Positions 36,738-44,595 are shown, counted from the first letter of the stretch. The stretch: DNA of 64,000 nucleotides from Methylomonas sp. 11b (GCF_000515215.1 NZ_KI911557.1:992001-1056000); one strand, 5' to 3'. A program made the numbers and translations. The notes: generated by a model from the letters alone, not told the origin.

Positions 36738-37468
36738 AAGCATTAGCCAAATCAGCCGCAGATAACCAAGCAGCCCACAGCTCAATCCAACTAATTATTC
36801 ACGGCGGCAGCAATCAAGTCAGTGTCGATAGCCGCGAGATTGCAAACGAGTTTGGCCGGCGGCATGACAACGTACTGCAAACGCTAGATAGTTTGCTGTT
36901 AGATGGCACGCTATCGCTCCTTGAATGCAAGGAACGAACCTATCAAAAATTAGGCCGGCAATATCGCTGTTTTGAACTCAACGAAGCAGGATTCTTAAAA
37001 GCTATGCCGTTCATCGGCGGGCGTAAATCCCGGGAAGGTCAAAAGCGGTTGGTTGATGAATTCTTGCGAGTACGTCGCCAACTTGACCGGCAAGCGAAAG
37101 AGCGTGAAACCCTGGCTTATCAGGTGGCGCGATTGTCCGGCAAAGATAGCAGGGGAATTTTGACCGATGCCATTCAACAGTTTGCCGACTATGCGCGGGG
37201 CCAAGGCAGCCAGAACGCCGACCGCTATTTCTCAATCATCACGAACGCCGTTTATAAAGCCCTGGTCATCATCGAACCGCAGGCGACCGAAATCAGAGCG
37301 TTATTGACAGCGGTACAGCTTAAAACCCTGGAACTGGCCGAACTGACAGCAGCCCAAGCCTTGACCGAGGGCATGGAAAGCCAACAGCCTTACAAAGACA
37401 TTTACCAAGCCGCGAAAGCGGCCCTGGATGGTGTTGTAGGCGCTAGGGTTAAGATTCTAGGCGGTTAG
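36734..37468 (+). CDS. Rha-family phage regulatory protein
   Basis: A 244-residue protein with an N-terminal pRha domain: VSVDSREIANEFGRRHDNVLQTLDSLL, then ERTYQKLGRQYRCFELNEAGFLKAMPFIGGRKSREGQKRLVDEF. Rha proteins block certain phages or regulate prophage genes. The C-terminal half (about 150-244) carries a second domain, with conserved DAIQQFADYARGQGSQNADRYFSIITNAVYKALV, seen in other island proteins. It is coupled to AlpA upstream and followed after 2 bases by a winged-helix gene. Confidence 0.85.
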   Translation: MKALAKSAADNQAAHSSIQLIIHGGSNQVSVDSREIANEFGRRHDNVLQTLDSLLLDGTLSLLECKERTYQKLGRQYRCFELNEAGFLKAMPFIGGRKSREGQKRLVDEFLRVRRQLDRQAKERETLAYQVARLSGKDSRGILTDAIQQFADYARGQGSQNADRYFSIITNAVYKALVIIEPQATEIRALLTAVQLKTLELAELTAAQALTEGMESQQPYKDIYQAAKAALDGVVGARVKILGG

Positions 37469-37470
37469 GC

Positions 37471-37824
37471 ATGGCGGCAAAGCTGAAGAAAAAGGCTTAT
37501 ATCGCCCAAGATGTCGATATGATCCGTTCTGCCGCTTATCAGGATTTAAGCGGCAATGCGGTGAAATTGTTGATCCTGATGCAAACCCATTGGCGAATGT
37601 ACGAACCTATCGCCTACAGCATTTCCGAAGCACAAAAGCGCATAGGCTGTTGCCGGGGTAAGGCGCACGAAGCCTTTAGAGAACTGGAAAGCCACGGCTT
37701 TATCAAACTGATGCTGGAAGGCCATTTCAGCAAGCAATTAGCGCGAAAATGGCGGCTGACTTTCCGCGAGTTTAACGACCACAAGTCTACCGATGAGTGG
37801 CGGAACTGGCAGCCACAAAATTGA
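37471..37824 (+). CDS. Winged-helix (replication-initiator-like) island protein
   Basis: A 117-residue basic protein. The core reads SAAYQDLSGNAVKLLILMQTHWR, SISEAQKRIGCCRGKAHEAFRELESHGFIKLMLEGHF, a typical winged helix-turn-helix with a recognition helix after ISEAQKRIG. It resembles the small HTH proteins that sit in P4-like and ICE-borne islands and are related to RepA/DnaD-type initiators. It starts 2 bases after the Rha-family gene, and repeats with iteron features follow immediately, so a replication or operator-binding role is plausible but not shown. Confidence 0.7.
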   Translation: MAAKLKKKAYIAQDVDMIRSAAYQDLSGNAVKLLILMQTHWRMYEPIAYSISEAQKRIGCCRGKAHEAFRELESHGFIKLMLEGHFSKQLARKWRLTFREFNDHKSTDEWRNWQPQN

Positions 37825-37831
37825 TTTGCTT

Positions 37832-37974
37832 GTTCATCATATGAACGCTTCATGCCGTATGCTGAACAAGTCATGCCGTATAGTGAACAGGTGTTCATAA
37901 TATGAACGCAAAACACCAACAATCAATGACTTAGCTTGTCTAAAAATAGCCTTGGGTGTTCACTATGCGGGATG
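37832..37974. repeat. Iteron-like repeat cluster, possible island origin or operator
   Basis: Two copies of GTTCAT-n3-ATGAAC (37832-37846 and 37893-37907) flank an exact-period 21-base tandem repeat (37851-37871 and 37872-37892) that shares CATGCCGTAT and TGAACA. An inverted relative, TGTTCACTATGCGGGATG, lies at 37957-37974. The TGAACA/TGTTCA core resembles P4 origin iterons as I recall them. Confidence 0.6.
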
Positions 37975-38102
37975 TACCTATTATTTACCATATGCCATCG
38001 TTTAAAAATGCAGGAAACCAGCAGCAATAAAGGCAGCGGCAGGCGGGCGGCCCGACATTGGCGCATGGTTAGGCGATGACAAATCAGACTAGAGGAACCC
38101 AA

Positions 38103-38699
38103 ATGGCAACCAAAAAGAAATCGGCTAATAAAGCTGCATCTTCGCCGGCGGTAGACAAAGACACTGCAAAAGCTTTGGCGAAGGTTGCTTTACGCCCCAG
38201 CGCAAATGCCGCCGCCGTGGTTACGGAATACACCAAGATGTTTGGCGACCACGACATCAATGACTTGGTGGATGAATTGGTCGATAGCATCGAGAAAGTG
38301 AACGCCGGCGATATGAAACGCTGCGAAGGAATGCTGATGGGGCAGGCCCAGGCGCTACAATCCGTTTTCGTGAATCTATCGCGGCGCGCAATCAATCAGG
38401 AATATCTGAAAAACTATGAAGCGTTTATGCGGATGGCATTAAAAGCGCAAAGCCAATGCCGGCAAACGCTGGAGACACTAAGCAATATCAAAAACCCGCC
38501 GGTTGTCTATGCGAAACAGGCCAATATCTCGAACGGCCCGCAGCAGATTAACAACGGTGTACCGGCTCAGACTCCGCACGCGGAAGAAATCAAGAATCAA
38601 TCAAACGAACTATTGGAGGTGATCGATGGCGAACGGTTGGACAGCGGAACGGCGCAAGAAACAATCGGAAGCAATACGGCACTGGCGACCATGGGATAA
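38103..38699 (+). CDS. Conserved island protein (198 residues), unknown function
   Basis: The protein starts MATKKKSANKAASSPAVDKDTAKALAKVALRPSANAAAVV with AGAGGA six bases ahead, so I use 38103 rather than 38076. It is Lys/Ala-rich at the N-terminus, then helical (INDLVDELVDSIEKV, KRCEGMLMGQAQALQSVFVNLSRRAINQEYLKNYEAFMRMALKAQSQCRQTLETL) and then Asn/Gln-rich. This pattern is common in small genomic islands beside the following gene, but I know of no assigned role. Its last 74 bases overlap the next gene in another frame. Confidence 0.75.
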   Translation: MATKKKSANKAASSPAVDKDTAKALAKVALRPSANAAAVVTEYTKMFGDHDINDLVDELVDSIEKVNAGDMKRCEGMLMGQAQALQSVFVNLSRRAINQEYLKNYEAFMRMALKAQSQCRQTLETLSNIKNPPVVYAKQANISNGPQQINNGVPAQTPHAEEIKNQSNELLEVIDGERLDSGTAQETIGSNTALATMG

Positions 38700-38841
38700 A
38701 GCCACCGGCCCCAGGACAGCGGAAGGCAAAGCCACATCGTCTATGAATGCTTACACTGGAGCGGCGCAATTTCAGGCTGTACTGAAACGAGCCAGAGCCT
38801 ACTTAAGGGATCAACGGGAAGGCTTGAAGCGAATTAGATGA
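38626..38841 (+). CDS. Small conserved island protein with KATGPRTAEGKA motif
   Basis: A 71-residue, strongly basic protein: MANGWTAERRKKQSEAIRHWRPWDKATGPRTAEGKATSSMNAYTG. The GPRTAEGKA-n-NAY block is a recurring signature of short island/phage proteins of unknown function. It overlaps the end of the preceding gene by 74 bases, and GGAGGTGATCG precedes the ATG, a strong ribosome site inside that gene. Confidence 0.75.
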   Translation: MANGWTAERRKKQSEAIRHWRPWDKATGPRTAEGKATSSMNAYTGAAQFQAVLKRARAYLRDQREGLKRIR

Positions 38842-38867
38842 AAAAATCCGGGGCAACATTGATCATG

Positions 38868-38890
38868 TGACGGTATTTTTGACGGTATAT
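38868..38890. repeat. TGACGGTAT direct repeats at the right end of the island
   Basis: TGACGGTAT occurs twice (38868-38876 and 38880-38888, the second extended to TGACGGTATAT). They lie just after the last island gene and match the 11-mer at 34149-34159 next to the integrase, suggesting integrase arm-type sites. Confidence 0.5.
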
Positions 38891-38940
38891 TTATAATTTC
38901 AATTCTTACAGGCCTTGATAGTTATGGCATACAGAGGATT

Positions 38941-38958
38941 GTTCGATTGACTCTTTCT
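38941..38958 (+). other. Candidate right attachment site (degenerate tRNA-Ser 3' copy)
   Basis: GTTCGATTGACTCTTTCT matches the tRNA-Ser 3' half (34000-34017) at 15 of 18 positions. It lies 50 bases after the TGACGGTATAT repeats and before unrelated remnants. The match is short, so it needs a relative with an empty site to confirm it. Confidence 0.4.
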
Positions 38959-38993
38959 TTAACTTATTGAGAAACATGAAGTTTTTCAATTTT

Positions 38994-39049
38994 AAAGCCC
39001 CAAATAACGGTGTGTATCAAAAAACACTGTCACAAAAGGGGCTTTTTTT
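38994..39049 (+). terminator. Candidate terminator with long loop
   Basis: AAAGCCCC and GGGGCTTT pair across 36 bases, with GTGT/ACAC inside the loop, and are followed by TTTT. It ends directly at the ATG of the integrase fragment, so it may instead be part of the lost element's end. Confidence 0.35.
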
Positions 39050-39145
39050 ATGGGCAAAATTCCTTACCTGTTCAGACGGAAAAACGTCTTTTATTTCCGT
39101 TTAGTCATCCCAACCGAGCATCAAAGTTCGCTTCTTTTATATTAA
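39050..39145 (+). pseudogene. Truncated integrase, N-terminal fragment (DUF6538-like)
   Basis: A 31-residue frame reads MGKIPYLFRRKNVFYFRLVI, then PTEHQ, the characteristic N-terminus of site-specific integrases with a DUF6538 arm domain. It then runs into SSLLLY-stop with no catalytic domain after it. Its 3' end touches the end of the decayed parE gene at 39142, so the rest was lost at that junction. Confidence 0.7.
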
Positions 39146-39440
39146 TCGATTAGATGGGTTTCGCTATCCATGTGCGAATGAAGAACACGGACAATTTCAA
39201 TCTGATTGGGTTCTTTTTGACGATAAACACAAGGTGTTTGCCGACAGGAAGCTTGTGATGGCCGGGGAGAATCTCGCTACAGTCTCGCCCAATGAGCGGA
39301 TTTGTCATCAAATCGTGAAAGCTTTGATCGAGCAAAGTTAAATAACGGTTTCGCTGTTCAATGCCCCATGTTTACTGAGTATAACGACCAATGTTCTTTA
39401 AATCAGCTTTGGCGGCGTTGGTAAGTAGAAATCCCGGCAT
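39142..39440 (-). pseudogene. Decayed ParE-family toxin gene
   Basis: Read from ATG 39440 the frame gives MPGFLLTNAAKADLKNIGRYTQ-stop-TWGIEQRNRYLTLLDQSFHDL, then NPLIGRDCSEILPGHHKLPVGKHLVF. A one-base deletion follows; the shifted frame continues YRQKEPNQIEIVRVLHSHMD, a canonical ParE end. So there is an in-frame TAA after Gln22 and a frameshift near residue 75; the span of 299 bases is one short of 100 codons. The toxin should be inactive. Its ATG overlaps the original parD stop (TGATG). Confidence 0.8.
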
Positions 39441-39682
39441 CAGTGGTGACTTTCACTGTCGAGTTCTTCGAGTAAACCTTTCAATGAATAATCAGCCGCT
39501 CAGCTTTCTTCACCTTGCTTAAGCGCAAGACGTAAGGCTGATAGCTTTGCTTCTCTCTCTTCCAGCAGGCGTAAGCCTGCCCGGATTGCTTCACTAGCAG
39601 AACCATAGCGACCGTTGCTAATTTGTTGAGCAATGAACTGCTCGAAGTGCGTGCCAAGTGTAACGCTTGTGTTTTTTTGCAT
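39440..39682 (-). pseudogene. ParD-family antitoxin gene with internal stop
   Basis: [20 protein letters not shown] begins a clear ParD with an N-terminal ribbon-helix-helix and the [21 protein letters not shown] helix. After GEES there is an in-frame TGA (39500-39502), where relatives have Gly; the frame then continues AADYSLKGLLEELDSESHH to the true stop at 39440. The first 60 residues may still be made and still bind DNA, but the toxin-neutralising tail is lost. It is coupled to parE. Confidence 0.8.
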
Positions 39683-39980
39683 GGCAAACCTTTGTTGATC
39701 TGATCGGATATTTATACCACTTAATATTATTTATTGGTATATATCAGCGGTGCGAGAACCACAAAAAATGCAGCATCAAAAAATGATGCAAAAGCTTTTT
39801 TGCACTGTTACAAACACAAAAACTAACTTTCGGGGTTATGTCAGAATTCGAGCTCGCTGAGCACCAAGAAGCGATTCACTTGCTTTGCAACTTGCTGCAA
39901 ATGTTGCACTGGCTTTCAATGAACTGAAATCAGGCGCAATCTGCGATGTTAGCGCTTTAGAACTGATGTCACCGACTGTT
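39683..39980. other. Intergenic region before the YihY-family gene
   Basis: About 300 bases, AT-rich near the parD promoter and with a small hairpin GCATCA / TGATGC around 39770. No gene or known repeat is recognised. Confidence 0.5.
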
Positions 39981-41294
39981 TCAAATGTCTTTTAGCAGCT
40001 GATTACGCTCGGATGCTTCTATCATGCTTTTGAAGCTTTCGACAGCGTCGATCAGCAGCGGCTGCTGATTGGCCTCCGGCAACTGGTTTTGCCCGCATTG
40101 CTCCAGCGCGTTGATCACAAAGCTGATGGTCAGGATATGAATATCTACGGCTGGCAGATAGACCTCGTCGCTGTCTTCAGGTTCTTTCAGCACGGCAATT
40201 AGGCGGCTCAGCAATAATTTCGCCAGCACATCCTGAACAATCGCAATGGGTATAGCCAGCTTACCGGCAATCTCGGCAGCACTTAAAGGCGCATGCAATT
40301 GACTAAAATTTTTGACTATCAGATGCATAACTTGCAGGGCCACCAGCTTTTTCATGGCAAAACTCAAATGCGCAAAGCGGTTGTTGTTGCGATAGGTTTG
40401 ATAGTTTTGGGTATAAAACGCCATCTCGCAGCCGAATAACACAATCATCCAACAACTTTGCAGCCAAACCACAAATAAGGGTAACGCTGCAAAACTACCG
40501 TAAATGGCGTTATAACTCGACACGCCGATCTGCAAGCTCAAATACGCCCATTGCAACAGATGATAGCTAACCCCTGTCACCACGCCGGCTAGAATACCGG
40601 CGTGAAAGCTTATTTTTTGATTGGGCATAAAAATAAACGTGAAGGAAAACAAGGCGGTCATCAGCAAGACCGGCGACAAACTCAGCGCCTTAACCACCAA
40701 CCAGCTGGCGAACGCCGGCAATTGAATGACGGTAATAAACCAGGTAATTTGCGTACTGACAAAGACGGTGATGCTACTGGCGGCGATCAGCAACACCGGC
40801 GCCAACAGCATCAGAGATAAATAATCGCTAAATTTACGGCCCAAGGACCGGCTCTTGCCGATTTTCCAGATGTAGTTGAAAGACTCTTCGATATTGCCTA
40901 TCAAGCTGATGATGGTCCAAAACAGCACAACAATACCTATCCCTGCCACCACTTCGCCCTTGGTGCTGTCCAGCAGGTTTTTCGCAAAACCGATTAGTTG
41001 CACCACCAACGCATCTCGCTCCGGCATACGCTGCAACAGTTCTTGCTCCAGCATGGTTTCAAAGCCAAAGCCCTTGGCAATGCCAAACAACATGGCAATG
41101 ACCGGCACTATCGACAAGATGCTGTACAAAGTTAACGCGGAGGCACGTAGTTGGCAAAGATCGAGACCGAAACTTTGCAAGGACAAAATAACGATTTTTA
41201 AATACTTGATCAGTTTTTCTTGGAGATAAGGCAGATCTTGCTCGTGCAGCAGCCAAATATCGTCTTGAATGAATTTGAATATTTTGTCGTGCAT
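39981..41294 (-). CDS. YihY/BrkB-family inner membrane protein with C-terminal winged helix
   Basis: A 437-residue protein. Residues about 35-290 form the YihY (formerly RNase BN-like) domain with six membrane segments; visible motifs are RASALTLYSILSIVPVIAMLFGIAKGFG, the central SLIGNIEESFNYIWKI, and YNAIYGSFAALPLFVVWLQSCWMIVLFGCEMAF. The last 130 residues form a cytoplasmic winged-helix-like region (PLSAAEIAGKLAIPIAIVQDVLAKLL). The biochemical role of the family is unsettled. It stands alone between the island remnants and the ABC exporter. Confidence 0.9.
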   Translation of the reverse strand: MHDKIFKFIQDDIWLLHEQDLPYLQEKLIKYLKIVILSLQSFGLDLCQLRASALTLYSILSIVPVIAMLFGIAKGFGFETMLEQELLQRMPERDALVVQLIGFAKNLLDSTKGEVVAGIGIVVLFWTIISLIGNIEESFNYIWKIGKSRSLGRKFSDYLSLMLLAPVLLIAASSITVFVSTQITWFITVIQLPAFASWLVVKALSLSPVLLMTALFSFTFIFMPNQKISFHAGILAGVVTGVSYHLLQWAYLSLQIGVSSYNAIYGSFAALPLFVVWLQSCWMIVLFGCEMAFYTQNYQTYRNNNRFAHLSFAMKKLVALQVMHLIVKNFSQLHAPLSAAEIAGKLAIPIAIVQDVLAKLLLSRLIAVLKEPEDSDEVYLPAVDIHILTISFVINALEQCGQNQLPEANQQPLLIDAVESFKSMIEASERNQLLKDI

Positions 41295-41445
41295 GGCTGG
41301 ACTTGGCGGGCGGCGGTAACTGGGAAGATAGAATCCATTCTCCGCCGACAGTATAAATTGAAAAAGCGGAGTTTATCTCAATACGTCTTGCGCCTCACGG
41401 ACAAGCCAGCTACTCGGTCGCGTCAGGTTGCGGCGCTATCCGAGC

Positions 41446-43245
41446 TTATTGCACGTCAAACTGTAAGTTTGCCAATCTGGCATACAGTCCGCTTTGTTTT
41501 CGTAAATCCTCTGGCGAGCCGATTTCGACGATGCGTCCCTGATCCAACACCACGATGCGGCTGACTTTATTCACGGTTGCTAAGCGGTGCGCGATAATCA
41601 AGGTGGTGCGTCCTCGCATCGCCGCATTCAAACCCTGTTGCACCAATACTTCTGACTCCGCATCCAGGGCGCTGGTAGCCTCGTCCAGTAACAACAGGGG
41701 GGCGTTTTTCAGAATAGCCCGGGCGATGGCGATACGCTGGCGTTGGCCGCCGGACAGGCGCGTACCGCGCTCGCCGAGAAAGGTTTGGTAACCGTCAGGC
41801 AAGCGGTCGATGAATTCCCCCACCTGGGCCAATTGCGCGGCCGCGATAACTTCCTCGTCGCTGGCGTCGGGCCTGCCGTAACGAATATTCTCCAATGCGG
41901 AGGTCGAGAAAATCACAGCGTCTTGCGGCACGATGGCAATTTTGCCACGCAATTCCTGCAAGGATAGGTGACGAATATCCTGACCGTTTAGGCGGATGGT
42001 GCCGTGGGTGACATCGTAAAAACGCAATAATAATTGAAACAGTGTGGTCTTGCCGGCACCGGACGGACCGATAAAGGCGACGCTCTCCCCTACGGCAATG
42101 CTTAAATCAATACTATCTAGCGCGGAGATTTGTAAGCGTGACGGGTAACTGAAGCTGACTTGCTGAAATTGAATCGCCGCTTTGGCGCCGCCCACCAATG
42201 ACTGGGGAGTCAAGGTATCGACTATCGCCGGCTCGGCATGCAGCAGTTCCAGCAAGCGTCCGGTTGCGCCGGTTGCCCGCATCACATCGCCCCAGACTTC
42301 GGCTATGGTACTGACCCCACTGGACACCAGCGTGGCATAGAGTACGAACGAAGCCAGTTGCCCACCGGTCATAATACCGGCGTTTACCTGATTGGCGCCT
42401 ATCCACAACACGAAAATAATGGAACCCATCACGGCGGTGATGACAATCACCGTCAATGCGGAGCGAAAGCGGCTGCGGCGGACAGCGGTGAGAAAACTGA
42501 TTTCGGCGCGCTCTTTAAAGCGGTTCGCTTCGCGGCGCTCCTGATTATATGCTTGGACGGTAGGTACAGCATTGAGGATCTCGCCGGCTAACGCCGAGGC
42601 ATCGGCAATCTTATCCTGCGATTCCCGCGACAGCTTTTTAACTTTCCGACCCATTGCCAATATCGGTAAAGTCAGCAAGATCATCAACCCCAATATCAGC
42701 GAGAACAGATGCAAGCTGGTCACCGCCAGCATGATCATGCCGCCGACAAACTGGAATAAACTGCGCAGACCCATGGATATCGAACTACCTACCACGGTCT
42801 GGATCAGCGTGGTATCGCCTGTCAGTCGGGACAACACTTCCCCGGTTTGCAAGGTTTCGAAGAACTGCGGCGACTGGGCCAACACCCGCTCGTAAACCGC
42901 GCTGCGCAAATCCGCCGTCACCCGTTCGCCAACCCAACTGACCGTGTAATAGCGTGCGGCTATAGTCACAGCCCACAGGCAGGCTAAGCCAAATAGAGCA
43001 AGAAAGTGGCCATCCATGCTCAGCGAACCCAACAAACCGCCTTGCTCAGCCTGTCGCTGCCCAAAACCAAAATCGATCAGGTCGCGGAATGCCAAAGGCA
43101 CTAACAAAATTGTTGCCGAGCCGAGGCACAAAAGGCAAAAAGCCAGAAACATACGGCCTCGATAGGGACGAATAAACGGCCAAAGCGCCTTCAAGGTCGA
43201 TATTTTGCGGGTGGGATCGATGTGTTTAGATTTGGGAGCTGGCAT
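41446..43245 (-). CDS. ABC-type exporter, fused membrane and ATPase domains (MsbA/LmrA-like)
   Basis: A 599-residue half-transporter that would work as a dimer. Residues about 20-330 are a type IV ABC membrane domain with six spans; about 355-595 the ATPase domain with Walker A GPSGAGKTT, Q-loop, signature LSGGQRQRIAIARA, Walker B LLLLDEATSALD and H-loop IIAHRLAT. It belongs to the group of lipid A, lipid or drug exporters. The substrate is not evident. It begins just after the rpoH/tRNA-Leu terminator. Confidence 0.92.
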   Translation of the reverse strand: MPAPKSKHIDPTRKISTLKALWPFIRPYRGRMFLAFCLLCLGSATILLVPLAFRDLIDFGFGQRQAEQGGLLGSLSMDGHFLALFGLACLWAVTIAARYYTVSWVGERVTADLRSAVYERVLAQSPQFFETLQTGEVLSRLTGDTTLIQTVVGSSISMGLRSLFQFVGGMIMLAVTSLHLFSLILGLMILLTLPILAMGRKVKKLSRESQDKIADASALAGEILNAVPTVQAYNQERREANRFKERAEISFLTAVRRSRFRSALTVIVITAVMGSIIFVLWIGANQVNAGIMTGGQLASFVLYATLVSSGVSTIAEVWGDVMRATGATGRLLELLHAEPAIVDTLTPQSLVGGAKAAIQFQQVSFSYPSRLQISALDSIDLSIAVGESVAFIGPSGAGKTTLFQLLLRFYDVTHGTIRLNGQDIRHLSLQELRGKIAIVPQDAVIFSTSALENIRYGRPDASDEEVIAAAQLAQVGEFIDRLPDGYQTFLGERGTRLSGGQRQRIAIARAILKNAPLLLLDEATSALDAESEVLVQQGLNAAMRGRTTLIIAHRLATVNKVSRIVVLDQGRIVEIGSPEDLRKQSGLYARLANLQFDVQ

Positions 43246-43298
43246 GCCAGTACCTCTTGGATGGAGGGGGTTTTGACGAAATATAAGACGCCAAAAAT

Positions 43299-43335
43299 AA
43301 AAAACCCGCTAAGCCTTGCGGCTTAGCGGGTTTTT
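43299..43335 (-). terminator. Terminator of the rpoH/tRNA-Leu unit
   Basis: AAAACCCGCTAAGCC and GGCTTAGCGGGTTTT are perfect inverted copies around TTGC, with T-runs on both strands. It lies 31 bases after the tRNA-Leu 3' end. Confidence 0.9.
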
Positions 43336-43365
43336 AAAATTTCTTTGACTACCATAAAAGGTAGA

Positions 43366-43450
43366 TGGTACCGAGGGTCGGAATCGAACCGACACTCCTT
43401 TCGGAACCGGATTTTGAATCCGGCGCGTCTACCAGTTTCACCACCCCGGC
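43366..43450 (-). tRNA. tRNA-Leu (anticodon CAA)
   Basis: An 85-base class II tRNA read on the minus strand. It starts GCCGGGGTGG; the D-arm has TGAAACTGGTAGAC; the anticodon stem GCCGG/CCGGT-like encloses TTCAAAA giving CAA; a variable arm follows; the T-arm GTCGGTTCGATTCCGAC precedes the acceptor and encoded CCA. It reads leucine UUG. It is 48 bases downstream of rpoH on the same strand, with a shared terminator. Confidence 0.95.
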
Positions 43451-43498
43451 AAAGAAAGCAGCATTATACTGATTTTTTCAGAAATGCCAAACATTTTT

Positions 43499-44353
43499 TT
43501 ACGCCGCCAAGCTCACCGCTGCTTTCAGCTTTTTCATGGCATTTTGTTCCAACTGCCTGATACGCTCGGCTGAGACTTGATAACGATCCGCCAATTCGTG
43601 CAGCGTGGCTTTTTCTTCAACCAGCCAGCGGCTAGCCAGAATATCGCGACTTCTGTCGTCCAAACCGGCCATGGCATCCATCAGTAATTCTTCCTTACGG
43701 TCTTCCCAGTCGCTGTTTTCCAACAATAAAGCCGGATCGGCACCGTGTTGTTCCAGATAAGCGATAGGCGCTTGCACATGATCTTCGCTGTCGTCGCCAC
43801 TCGGCTCAAGCCCTACATCGCGACCGTCCAACCGCCGTTCCATTTCGTAAACGGTTTTAACATCGACATCCAGATTTTCCGCAATCGCTTCCGCATCGTC
43901 TTGCGACAGGTAGCTCAAGTCTTTTTTAAATTTACGCAGATTAAAAAACAGTTTGCGCTGCGCCTTAGTGGTAGCGACTTTGACAATGCGCCAGTTTTTG
44001 ATCACATATTCGTGGATTTCAGCTTTGATCCAATGTACGGCAAAAGACACCAGACGCACGCCCATGTCCGGGTCGAAACGTTTTACCGCTTTCATCAAGC
44101 CGATGTTGCCTTCCTGCACAATGTCCGCCAATGGCAAGCCGTAACCAGCATATCCTCTGGCCACATGCGCCACAAAACGCAGATTAGACATCACCAGCTC
44201 GCGCGCGGCGTTCAGATCGCCTTCATCTCGGTAACGCAACGCCAAGTCCTGCTCTTGCTCGACGCTGAGTTTGGGCATTTGGGCGACTAAACTTAAATAA
44301 GAGTCAAACGTCCCAACCGATAAATTGATCGGTAAAGCCAAGCTGTTGTTCAT
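43499..44353 (-). CDS. rpoH: Heat-shock sigma factor RpoH (sigma-32)
   Basis: Sigma-32 directs transcription of chaperone and protease genes. The 284 residues show region 1.2 (FDSYLSLVAQMPKLSVEQEQDLALRY), region 2 (NLRFVAHVARGYAGYGLPLADIVQEGNIGLMKAVKRFDP, SFAVHWIKAEIHEYVIKNWRIVK), the RpoH box (TTKAQRKLFFNLRKFK) and region 4 (ATLHELADRYQVSAERIRQLEQNAMKKLK). Length is the same as E. coli RpoH. It is preceded by a CIRCE operator, so HrcA repression is likely in addition to the usual post-transcriptional control. Confidence 0.97.
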   Translation of the reverse strand: MNNSLALPINLSVGTFDSYLSLVAQMPKLSVEQEQDLALRYRDEGDLNAARELVMSNLRFVAHVARGYAGYGLPLADIVQEGNIGLMKAVKRFDPDMGVRLVSFAVHWIKAEIHEYVIKNWRIVKVATTKAQRKLFFNLRKFKKDLSYLSQDDAEAIAENLDVDVKTVYEMERRLDGRDVGLEPSGDDSEDHVQAPIAYLEQHGADPALLLENSDWEDRKEELLMDAMAGLDDRSRDILASRWLVEEKATLHELADRYQVSAERIRQLEQNAMKKLKAAVSLAA

Positions 44354-44396
44354 ATCACCCTCGTTTCCGGTGGAATAAATTAACGATGACCAAATT

Positions 44397-44423
44397 CTAG
44401 CACTCGATCAACAAGAGTGCTAA
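44397..44423. promoter_or_regulatory. CIRCE operator (HrcA binding site) upstream of rpoH
   Basis: TAGCACTC and GAGTGCTA are exact inverted half-sites separated by 9 bases (GATCAACAA), matching the CIRCE consensus TTAGCACTC-N9-GAGTGCTAA at all but one outer position. Its near edge lies 43 bases upstream of the rpoH start. On the minus strand TAGAAT, formed at the edge of the box, could be the -10, so HrcA would block RNA polymerase. Confidence 0.88.
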
Positions 44424-44595
44424 TAATTTAGTAAAAATCATTTAATACAGTTAGTTACACTGAATTTTTGGTCAATTGAAAGGCAAAACCGACAAAAGAT
44501 GCCGCCTTTACGAATTCCGACCAAACTCGTTAAAATGGCGACTGACCCGATATTCGCCGCCCACCTCATAAATAACCACAGCCATTTACTCGAAC

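Larger units (their letters stand above)
34000..38958 (+). mobile_element. P4-like satellite/genomic island at tRNA-Ser(GGA), about 5 kb
   Basis: The island runs from the tRNA-Ser 3' end to a degenerate copy of it. It holds an integrase, an RNA-like leader, an AT-rich orphan gene, AlpA, a Rha-family protein, a winged-helix protein, iteron-like repeats and two small island proteins. All genes are on the plus strand. There is no capsid gene, no alpha-type primase/helicase and no obvious defence gene. The right boundary is inferred from weak att similarity and from TGACGGTATAT repeats at both ends. Confidence 0.6.

Noticed and set aside
37832..37974. CRISPR array
   Set aside because: The repeats are only 21 bases in period with no unique spacers and no cas genes nearby; they fit iterons or operators. 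No CRISPR array was seen anywhere in the window.
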